From assembly GCA_020629595.1 (NCBI GenBank), contig JAHDDA010000064.1:3450-8494 (forward strand): a DNA stretch of 5,045 bases, read 5' to 3'. Below, one piece after another: positions 1 to 5,045 of the stretch. The position numbers and the translations under genes are program-made. The first letter of the stretch is position 1; every line of letters starts with the position of its first letter. Under the pieces are notes generated by a model. That model was not told the DNA's origin and made no database searches. It saw nothing but the letters and a program-made list of their open reading frames with translations. Source of the stretch: Chitinophagales bacterium (GTDB lineage: Bacteria; Bacteroidota; Bacteroidia; Chitinophagales; UBA2359).

Positions 1-11
1 AAATTAAAATT

Positions 12-893
12 ATGAAAAAATTATTTCCAATTATAATTATACTGTTAATTTTTGTTGGTGCTTATTACGGAATTAAGAGTTATGCTTCCAATACTGCCGA
101 AAAAGAAATTGATGTATTTCTAGAAGAAGCCAAAGAATTTGCCGACATTAAATACGATGATGTAGAAATTGAGCCACTTTCACAAAGTTTGAGCTTAAAA
201 AATGTATCGGTTAGCCCTAATAATTCAAATGATGAAATTAAAGCACGTGAAATTATTGTAAAAGATGTGGACACTAATACCAAACAAGGCGAAATTCCCC
301 AAAAATTAGATATTGAATTTAAAGGTTTGCTAATTGATAATAGCTATGTAGGAAAAGAAGATTTACAGTTGTTGGAAGATTTGGGCTACGATATTGATAA
401 AGTAGAAATGGATTTAAAAGTTGATTATGACTACAATAAGAATGATAAAGAATTAAAAATAAATAACCTTACGGCTTCTATTGATGAAATGTTTGATGTT
501 GAACTAAATGCACACATTAGCGGCATAAATATAGATCCTAAAAACCCAGAAATGAGTGCAATGAGTATGGCTTTTGCTAGTTTACACAACTTTTCCTTAT
601 CGTTTAAAGATGATTCGTTTGTAGATAGAATTTTTGAACAAAGTGCGAAACAAAAAGGAGTTTCGGTTGCCGAAATGAAAGCAGATGCCAAAAAAGAAAT
701 TAAACAAATGCTTGCCGATGCTGAGGGCAACCAGCTAAAACAAATTTTAAGTAAAATAGAAAAATTTATTCAAAATACAGATGATATTAGCATTTCTGCA
801 TCGCCACGAAAACCTGTAAACTTTGGTGTAATAGGAATGAACAACGGCAACCCAGCAAAAATTATAGAAGACTTAAATATTGTTGTTGAGTAA
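12..893 (+). CDS. Membrane-anchored envelope protein, uncharacterised (YdgA/AsmA-like in style)
   Basis: The 293-residue protein opens with two lysines and a hydrophobic segment at about residues 4-22, with no lipobox cysteine. This suggests an uncleaved N-terminal membrane anchor with the rest outside the cytoplasm. Residues 45-70 read like a beta-strand pair (IKYDDVEIEPL, then SLKNVSVSP), the 'xYxxVxxxxxxxSLxxVxxxP' style of DUF945/YdgA- and AsmA-related envelope proteins. Residues 191-232 (SLSFKDDSFVDRIF, then a charged helix) and 260-292 (ISISASPRKPVNFG, then PAKIIEDLNIVV) resemble a C-terminal pattern I recall from uncharacterised proteobacterial envelope proteins. The family link rests on pattern memory, not an alignment. 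The first ATG follows an A/T-rich leader and is directly followed by the hydrophobic stretch, so the start is plausible. The next gene begins 32 nt downstream, suggesting co-transcription. Function is unknown; transport or envelope maintenance is only a guess. Confidence 0.8.
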   Translation: MKKLFPIIIILLIFVGAYYGIKSYASNTAEKEIDVFLEEAKEFADIKYDDVEIEPLSQSLSLKNVSVSPNNSNDEIKAREIIVKDVDTNTKQGEIPQKLDIEFKGLLIDNSYVGKEDLQLLEDLGYDIDKVEMDLKVDYDYNKNDKELKINNLTASIDEMFDVELNAHISGINIDPKNPEMSAMSMAFASLHNFSLSFKDDSFVDRIFEQSAKQKGVSVAEMKADAKKEIKQMLADAEGNQLKQILSKIEKFIQNTDDISISASPRKPVNFGVIGMNNGNPAKIIEDLNIVVE

Positions 894-925
894 AGACAAA
901 ACTTTTATCCTAATTTTACCGCTTA

Positions 926-1273
926 ATGACACTAGAAGAAAAAGTATTAGAAACTGAATGGCAACGCCTGTTGTATAAAATTAAGCCTATGTTTAAGCGA
1001 AAGCCAAACTTGCAAACACTTTTATTTTTAATAGGTTTGCAAGAATTTGGACAGGTAAATAGGCAATTTGAGAAAGAAGAAAAGCAAGATTTAATGCATA
1101 TTGGCGTTTGTACTTTAATGGCTCAAGAAAATTACTTTATGTTTATGGGTAGAGATGAAGAAGGCTGGCCCCATTTTGAGTCAACTGGTAAACCTATTCC
1201 CGAAGGTTTGCAAAGTCAAGAACGCTTTTTGAAGCAACAAATTTTGAAATATTTTGAGTTAAATGGGTTTTAA
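926..1273 (+). CDS. Conserved-looking hypothetical protein, 115 aa
   Basis: I do not recognise this protein. It is small, apparently soluble, and has neither a signal peptide nor a membrane segment. Residues 1-35 are strongly basic and probably helical (EWQRLLYKIKPMFKRKPNL). The middle has a hydrophobic stretch (LLFLIGLQEFGQ) followed by a charged helix and HIGVCTLMA. The C-terminal half contains the distinctive segment FMGRDEEGWPHFE, ending in a charged helix. The mix of aromatic and glycine-rich motifs, its position between two genes on the same strand and the 11-nt overlap with the following methyltransferase argue that it is a real gene. There is no Shine-Dalgarno sequence, in keeping with the other genes here. 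A role alongside the methyltransferase, as partner or accessory, is possible from context only. Confidence 0.75.
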   Translation: MTLEEKVLETEWQRLLYKIKPMFKRKPNLQTLLFLIGLQEFGQVNRQFEKEEKQDLMHIGVCTLMAQENYFMFMGRDEEGWPHFESTGKPIPEGLQSQERFLKQQILKYFELNGF

Positions 1274-2057
1274 TTACGATATAAACGCCAAAACTTGGGA
1301 AGGTTTAGCCCAAGATGATGCTTTGTGGTCTATTCTTACCGATGATGAGCAAAAAGAGGGAAAATGGGATTTAAGTAAGTTTTTTGCCGCTGGCGAAAAT
1401 GAAATTACCGTAGTATTTAATTTTTTAAGTAAAAACAATTTTTTACCACAAAATTTTAAAAATGCCATAGATTTTGGTTGTGGAGTAGGGCGTTTAAGTA
1501 GGTTTATTGCACCTTATTTTCAGCAAACAACAGGTGTTGATGTTGCCGAAACTATGATTAAAAAAGCAAGGGTTTTGAATGCCGAACTAAGTACATCGCT
1601 TAATTTTATACATAACAAACAAGCCAATTTAGATATTATAGAAAATAATTCACTTTCGTTTATTTATTCAAGTATTGTTTTACAGCACATTCCTACAAAT
1701 GAAGGAATGTTATTTATTTCCAGTTTTTTTAAAAAGTTAGAAAAAGGTGGCGTTGCTGTTTTTCAAGTACCTACAAAAGATATTAGGAAAGTTGGCTTAA
1801 TACAACGCTTTAAAGAAAAAGTAAAAATTAGGCAAAAATTGGCAGTTTTGGGTTTGGTAAAAGGCTATCAAATGGAAATGAATGTTTATAATACTAACGA
1901 AATAGTTGCCAAAGCTGAAAATAGTAATTGCAAAGTTTTAGCACACCCATTTACCAACCACACCTTAGCTGCTTTTAACGGAAATTTACAGTTTTTAACT
2001 GCCCAAGAGTGCGAAGATTATGAAAGTAATTTATTTGTGGTGCGTAAAATTGGGTAA
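1263..2057 (+). CDS. Class I SAM-dependent methyltransferase
   Basis: This 264-residue protein has a Rossmann-type methyltransferase core. Motif I is AIDFGCGVGRLSRF (residues 68-81), the glycine-rich loop that binds S-adenosylmethionine. GVDVAETMI (91-99) gives the acidic residue D93 at the end of strand 2, expected to contact the ribose. ANLDII (121-126) and SFIYSSIVLQHIP (132-144) match motifs II/IV, and LEKGGVAVFQVP (159-170) matches the later 'L+pGG' strand. The N-terminal 45 residues (WSILTDDEQ...FFAAGENE) form a cap often seen before this core. These motifs fit a small-molecule or lipid methyltransferase (Methyltransf_11/25 style) rather than a DNA or rRNA enzyme, but the substrate cannot be read from the sequence. 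Its ATG lies inside the end of the preceding gene (11-nt overlap, different frame), suggesting translational coupling. A later start would shorten the cap but leave the core intact. Confidence 0.9.
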   Translation: MGFNYDINAKTWEGLAQDDALWSILTDDEQKEGKWDLSKFFAAGENEITVVFNFLSKNNFLPQNFKNAIDFGCGVGRLSRFIAPYFQQTTGVDVAETMIKKARVLNAELSTSLNFIHNKQANLDIIENNSLSFIYSSIVLQHIPTNEGMLFISSFFKKLEKGGVAVFQVPTKDIRKVGLIQRFKEKVKIRQKLAVLGLVKGYQMEMNVYNTNEIVAKAENSNCKVLAHPFTNHTLAAFNGNLQFLTAQECEDYESNLFVVRKIG

Positions 2058-2068
2058 ATTTTATAATG

Positions 2069-2103
2069 AATAGCCATAGCACTTTTAAACTACTATGGCT
2101 ATT
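2069..2103. terminator. Stem-loop between convergent genes, likely bidirectional terminator
   Basis: An 11-bp perfect inverted repeat (AATAGCCATAG at 2069-2079, CTATGGCTATT at 2093-2103) encloses a 13-nt loop, starting 12 nt after the methyltransferase stop. No clean T tract follows on either strand; the flanks are only A/T-rich. Position between converging genes and stem perfection support a terminator or an mRNA 3'-end stabiliser, working mainly for the left-hand operon. Its right arm overlaps the first bases of the larger palindrome beginning at 2100. Confidence 0.65.
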
Positions 2104-2270
2104 ATACAATTTATGTTCTATTATGTCGTAAATATTTTGGCTAAAAACTTCGTTTTCTTCGTTGAAAATACTCGCCAGAGCTAAGGCTATGTCTGCGTTT
2201 TTCGCCTCAAAAACTAACCTTTTTTCAACTAAATATTTATACGACAAATTAAACCACAAATTGTATTATA
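2100..2270. repeat. Imperfect ~171-bp palindromic element, possible MITE or dispersed repeat
   Basis: The two ends of this stretch are inverted copies of each other. The outermost arms are TATTATACAATTT (2100-2112) and AAATTGTATTATA (2258-2270), 12 of 13 matching. Further in, TGTCGTAAATATTT (2124-2137) pairs with AAATATTTATACGACA (2231-2246), perfect except for a 2-nt insertion. The spacing between the two blocks is conserved in both arms. A third block, GGCTAAAAAC (2139-2148), pairs 9 of 10 with GTTTTTCGCC (2197-2206). The centre (about 2171-2206) is noticeably richer in G+C than its flanks and holds its own small hairpin, CGCCAGA with TCTGCG. There is no transposase. The structure fits a miniature inverted-repeat element or a REP-like noncoding repeat inserted in the convergent gap. 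It ends 14 nt short of the recQ stop codon, so it would sit in the 3' end of that mRNA. Copy number cannot be judged from one window. Confidence 0.5.
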
Positions 2271-2284
2271 AAAAACCTGAAAAT

Positions 2285-4501
2285 TTACATCGAAACTTCA
2301 CACAAAAACTTCACCTTCATCATACGCATATCATCAAGGTTATAATCTTCATCATCTATTTCTTTTAAGGCTAACTCCAAATCTAAGTCTTCGGTTTCCG
2401 ATTCCATAAAATATTCAAATATTTCTTCTTGTTGGTCTTCGTCCAAATATTCATTTATGAAATAGTCAATATTCAATTTTGTTCCAGAAAAAATAATGGC
2501 TTCAATTTCTTGAAACAGTTCTTCCAAACTCATTCCCAAACTATCGGCAATATTGGGTAATGGTATTTTTTTATCTATATTCTGAATAATTTGAACCTTC
2601 TTTTTCGACTTATTGGCTTTTTGCTTAGTTACAAATTCCATTGGTCGTTCAATTTCGTTTTCTTCAACGTAATCTGCAATTAATTCTAAAAATGGGCGAC
2701 CAAATTTTACCGCTTTTCCTTGACTTACCCCCACAATATTTGCCATTTCTTCTTTGGTAATTGGGTACGAAGTTGCCATATCAGACAAAGAGGCATCTTG
2801 AAAAATAACAAAAGGCGGTAAGCTACGGCGTTTTGCTTCTTTTTTGCGTAAATCTTTTAGCAGTTTAAACAATCTATCATCTAAAGCAACTGCCCCCGAT
2901 GAGCCACTTACGGCAATATCGGCATCGGTATTTTTAAAATCTCTGTTTAAGGCTATTTTAGTAGCTATTGGGTTTTCTAAGAATGCCAAGCCTTTTTCGC
3001 CCATTTTTATAATACCATAATTTTCTATATCTTTTTCTAAATAACCATCTAAAAGTGTTCGGCGAACCACCGAGTTCCAATAAGGCTTCCCTTTTTCTTT
3101 CCCTTTACCAAAAAGTTTATGATTATTGTGTTTATTGGCGTTAATTTCTTTGCTGCGTGTACCAGCCATAAAATTTACAATGTACTTTATTTTGTACGAA
3201 TCGCCTAGAGCTTTTACGGCTTCAATAGTCATTTTTACGTGTTCGGTAGCATCTATTACTGGTAGTGGGTTGGCACAGTTGTCGCAACCTTTTTCGCATT
3301 TTGCATCGTCAAACACTTCTCCGAAATAATGCAGTAAAAATTTTCTACGGCACGCCGCCGATTCTGAATAAGCAACAATTTCGCCTATATGTTGGCTACC
3401 AATTTCACGTTCTTTTACAGATTTGTTATCGTTGCTTAGTAGCTTTTCCATTTTGTTTACATCATCGTGGCTAAAGTAGGCAACGCATTGCCCCTCCATT
3501 CCATCACGTCCAGCACGCCCTGTTTCTTGATAGTAGTTTTCTAAGCTTTTTGGAATATCAAAATGTACTACAAAACGAACATCGGGCTTGTCAATTCCCA
3601 TTCCGAAAGCAATGGTTGCACAAATTACATCTACATCTTCCATTAAAAACATATCTTGCACATTGGAACGTGTGCCAGCGTCTAAACCAGCGTGATAAGC
3701 TGCCGCTTTTATGCCGTTTACTTGCAGGGTTTCGGCTAAATCTTCGGTGGTTTTACGGTTTAGGCAATACACAATTCCTGATTTGCCTTCATTCTGACGT
3801 ACAAATTGAACAATATTTTTTATGGTATTTTCTCTATCTTTTTTGGCTCTTATTTCGTAGTATAGGTTATCTCTGTTAAATGATGAAAGAAACACATCGG
3901 CGTTTTTCATCTTTAGGGTTTTCATTATATCGAAACGAACTTTAGGAGTGGCGGTGGCAGTTAAAGCAATTATCGGAATTTCTTCTTTTATAGCTTTTAA
4001 CGCTTCTTTTATTTCTCGGTATTTGGGTCTAAAATCGTGTCCCCATTCTGAAATACAATGTGCTTCATCTACGGCAACAAATGAAATGTTTAATTGTCTT
4101 AAAAATTCAATAGTTGATTCTTTACTTAGTGTTTCTGGTGCTACATAAAGTAATTTAGTTTTACCTTCTAAAACATCTTTTTTTACTTCTCTTAGTTGTG
4201 CGGCACGTAGTGAAGAGTTCATAAAGTGTGCAATGCTATCATCGCTTGAGTAACCTCTTATTAAATCTACTTGATTTTTCATAAGAGCTATAAGTGGCGA
4301 TATTACTATAGCTATTCCTTCGTTTAAAATGGCGGGTAATTGGTAGCACAACGATTTGCCGCCACCCGTTGGCATTATAACCAATGTATCTTTATTGTCT
4401 AATATATTTTCTATTATTTCTTTTTGTTGACCTTTGAAATTTTTAAATCCAAAGTATTTTTCTAAACTTTCTTGAAGATCAAAAGTTGCTACAGAAGGCA
4501 T
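2285..4501 (-). CDS. recQ: ATP-dependent DNA helicase RecQ
   Basis: RecQ is a superfamily 2, 3'-to-5' DNA helicase acting in recombination, fork repair and suppression of illegitimate exchange. All landmarks are present in 738 residues: motif 0 FGFKNFKGQQKEII (17-30), Walker A TGGGKS (45-50, K49), DEAH (145-148) running into the aromatic-rich loop HCISEWGHDFRP (148-159), TATAT (181-185), motif IV around GIVYCLNRKTTE (242-253), motif V around FGMGIDKPDVRFVVH (299-313) and QETGRAGRDG (325-334) with the arginine finger. C384, C402, C406 and C409 form the zinc site. The RQC winged helix spans about 415-515 and an HRDC domain about 541-620. A further ~118 residues follow: a lysine-rich linker, a helix-turn-helix-like part (IPLPNIADSLGMSLEELFQEI, 646-666) and a very acidic tail. 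E. coli RecQ is about 610 residues; the extra tail is usual for Bacteroidota. The ATG lies 16 codons before motif 0, the usual distance. It converges on the methyltransferase gene and diverges from the isomerase gene. Confidence 0.97.
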   Translation of the reverse strand: MPSVATFDLQESLEKYFGFKNFKGQQKEIIENILDNKDTLVIMPTGGGKSLCYQLPAILNEGIAIVISPLIALMKNQVDLIRGYSSDDSIAHFMNSSLRAAQLREVKKDVLEGKTKLLYVAPETLSKESTIEFLRQLNISFVAVDEAHCISEWGHDFRPKYREIKEALKAIKEEIPIIALTATATPKVRFDIMKTLKMKNADVFLSSFNRDNLYYEIRAKKDRENTIKNIVQFVRQNEGKSGIVYCLNRKTTEDLAETLQVNGIKAAAYHAGLDAGTRSNVQDMFLMEDVDVICATIAFGMGIDKPDVRFVVHFDIPKSLENYYQETGRAGRDGMEGQCVAYFSHDDVNKMEKLLSNDNKSVKEREIGSQHIGEIVAYSESAACRRKFLLHYFGEVFDDAKCEKGCDNCANPLPVIDATEHVKMTIEAVKALGDSYKIKYIVNFMAGTRSKEINANKHNNHKLFGKGKEKGKPYWNSVVRRTLLDGYLEKDIENYGIIKMGEKGLAFLENPIATKIALNRDFKNTDADIAVSGSSGAVALDDRLFKLLKDLRKKEAKRRSLPPFVIFQDASLSDMATSYPITKEEMANIVGVSQGKAVKFGRPFLELIADYVEENEIERPMEFVTKQKANKSKKKVQIIQNIDKKIPLPNIADSLGMSLEELFQEIEAIIFSGTKLNIDYFINEYLDEDQQEEIFEYFMESETEDLDLELALKEIDDEDYNLDDMRMMKVKFLCEVSM

Positions 4502-4517
4502 ATTATATTTGTTAGTT

Positions 4518-4553
4518 AAAAAATAGTGCTACATAGTACAATTTTATAGCACT
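4518..4553 (-). promoter_or_regulatory. Terminator-like hairpin in the recQ leader (candidate attenuator)
   Basis: Read towards recQ, AGTGCTA (4553-4547) and TAGCACT (4531-4525) form a perfect 7-bp stem around a 15-nt loop. One A and then six consecutive T (4523-4518) follow. This is the layout of an intrinsic terminator, placed 17 nt before the recQ start codon. The stem has only three G-C pairs, so termination would be weak or partial. If the recQ transcript starts upstream of it, it could reduce expression; it could also simply stop readthrough. No transcript start is known here. Confidence 0.3.
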
Positions 4554-4781
4554 TCGTATTATCGTTTTTCAAGGCAATTTTCGTACTATAAATATAAGCT
4601 AGTTAGGCAATACGAAACCTATATTTTTATAATTAAAATTTACATTTCAGCTATTTCACGACTAAGACAAATAATATTTTAAATTAGTTTATAAAAAAGC
4701 TATACAATGATGAAATTCTCTTTTAGAAAATTGGCGAATTATATTCTATAAATGACATTTTTCTTAAGTAATATCTATGTG

Positions 4782-4790
4782 TAAATTTGT
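4782..4790 (+). promoter_or_regulatory. Bacteroidota-type -7 promoter box for the isomerase gene
   Basis: TAAATTTGT matches the Bacteroidota primary sigma factor -7 consensus TAnnTTTGY at every fixed position. It lies 31 nt before the ATG at 4822, giving a short leader of roughly 25 nt. The -33 box (TTTG or TTG) is poorly matched: only the T-rich run near 4758-4763 lies at a suitable distance. An exact 9-position match at the right distance from a start codon makes this a good candidate even in A/T-rich sequence. Confidence 0.55.
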
Positions 4791-4821
4791 ATGTTATAAC
4801 TTGAGTTAAAGTAATTTATAA

Positions 4822-5045
4822 ATGGCAATAACTACAAATATACAAGATAAGCAAATAGTTAAAAGAGCAATAAATACTATTCAAATAACTGCAAAATCTT
4901 TAAATAATTTAGCTGATAATTTACCAATATGTTTTACGGAAACTGTACAGCTTTTGTTTGACTGTTCTGGAAAGATAATAGTCACTGGAATTGGAAAAAG
5001 TGCTTTAATTGCCCAAAAAATAGCTGCTACTTTTAACTCAACAGG
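4822..5045 (+). CDS. kdsD: D-arabinose-5-phosphate isomerase, KdsD/KpsF/GutQ family (3' end beyond window)
   Basis: The reading frame is open from the ATG at 4822 to the window edge, giving 74 codons plus two bases. A TAA directly precedes the ATG in frame, so no earlier start is possible. After a helical N-terminal 45 residues comes KIIVTGIGKSALIAQKIAAT (51-70) followed by FNST and a glycine. This is the opening strand and nucleotide-like phosphate loop of the SIS domain, in the form specific to KpsF/KdsD enzymes (family pattern GxGKSxxIxxKxAAT). K59 aligns with the lysine important in E. coli KdsD. The enzyme converts ribulose 5-phosphate to arabinose 5-phosphate, the first committed step to Kdo of lipopolysaccharide, in the cytoplasm. 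The usual length is about 320 residues with C-terminal CBS domains, which cannot be checked here. As I recall, a neighbouring recQ is common in Bacteroidota. GutQ- and KpsF-type paralogues cannot be excluded. Confidence 0.9.
   Translation, partial: MAITTNIQDKQIVKRAINTIQITAKSLNNLADNLPICFTETVQLLFDCSGKIIVTGIGKSALIAQKIAATFNST

Larger units (their letters stand above)
4502..4821. other. Divergent intergenic region between recQ and the sugar-phosphate isomerase gene
   Basis: This 320-bp A/T-rich stretch separates two genes transcribed away from each other, so it must hold promoters for both. I find no convincing coding sequence, tRNA or known riboswitch. The right end holds a good Bacteroidota-type promoter for the isomerase gene. 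The left half holds three overlapping inverted-repeat pairs upstream of recQ. The middle (about 4622-4740) shows nothing I can name. A recQ promoter is not clear: the best minus-strand approximation to TAnnTTTG is TAGGTTTC (4621-4614), one mismatch, with no obvious -33 box. Confidence 0.6.

Noticed and set aside
80..730. Two minus-strand frames opposite the first gene
   Set aside because: Their serine/leucine-rich translations are typical antisense shadows of an A/T-rich coding sequence.
2148..2163. CTTCGTT repeated twice, 9 bp apart, as a CRISPR or iteron-like array
   Set aside because: Only two short copies occur, inside the palindromic element; there is no further unit and no replication or Cas gene.
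1975..2259. Minus-strand 94-codon frame as an independent gene
   Set aside because: It runs through the palindrome and terminator stem and then antisense into the end of the methyltransferase gene, so most of it is explained by other features. The part inside the repeat is kept as a low-interest finding only.
2162..2368. Plus-strand 68-codon frame
   Set aside because: It lies in the repeat and then antisense to the 3' end of recQ, with a low-complexity, composition-driven translation.
3126..4148. Several plus-strand frames of 66-109 codons inside recQ
   Set aside because: They are antisense to the highly conserved helicase core and zinc domain of an intact recQ; their translations show no recognisable motifs.
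4614..4621. TAGGTTTC on the minus strand as the recQ promoter
   Set aside because: It has one mismatch to TAnnTTTG and no -33 box at the expected distance, so it is too weak to list as a promoter.
1..5045. A defence or other multi-gene novel system built around recQ and the methyltransferase
   Set aside because: The two genes converge rather than sharing an operon, RecQ looks like the ordinary housekeeping form, and the methyltransferase lacks DNA-methylase motifs. No nuclease, sensor or toxin is present.

Overview
The window is AT-rich and densely coded, and it looks like a Bacteroidota chromosome. Three things point that way. Start codons are preceded by A/T-rich leaders rather than Shine-Dalgarno sequences. 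One promoter, upstream of the last gene, matches the Bacteroidota -7 consensus TAnnTTTGY. The RecQ helicase carries the long C-terminal extension typical of that phylum. No plasmid, phage or transposase gene is visible.

Layout. Positions 12-2057 (+) hold three co-directional genes that are probably one transcript. The first encodes a membrane-anchored envelope protein of a poorly described family. The second encodes a 115-residue protein I do not recognise. The third, which overlaps the second by 11 nt, encodes a class I SAM-dependent methyltransferase. Positions 2058-2284 form a convergent intergenic region: an 11-bp perfect stem (likely terminator), then a roughly 171-bp imperfect palindrome that may be a miniature dispersed repeat. 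Positions 2285-4501 (-) encode a complete RecQ helicase with helicase core, zinc/RQC, HRDC and a C-terminal helix-turn-helix-like tail. Positions 4502-4821 form a 320-bp divergent intergenic region. It holds a good promoter for the rightmost gene and, on the recQ side, three inverted-repeat pairs that could form mutually exclusive folds. Positions 4822-5045 (+) hold the start of a KdsD/KpsF-type arabinose-5-phosphate isomerase gene, cut by the window edge.

The genes do not form one obvious pathway. RecQ works in DNA repair and recombination, KdsD makes the precursor of the lipopolysaccharide sugar Kdo, and the left-hand operon mixes an envelope protein with a methyltransferase of unknown substrate. 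I see no convincing new multi-gene system. The least explained signals are the palindromic element at 2100-2270 and the overlapping inverted repeats at 4525-4616.
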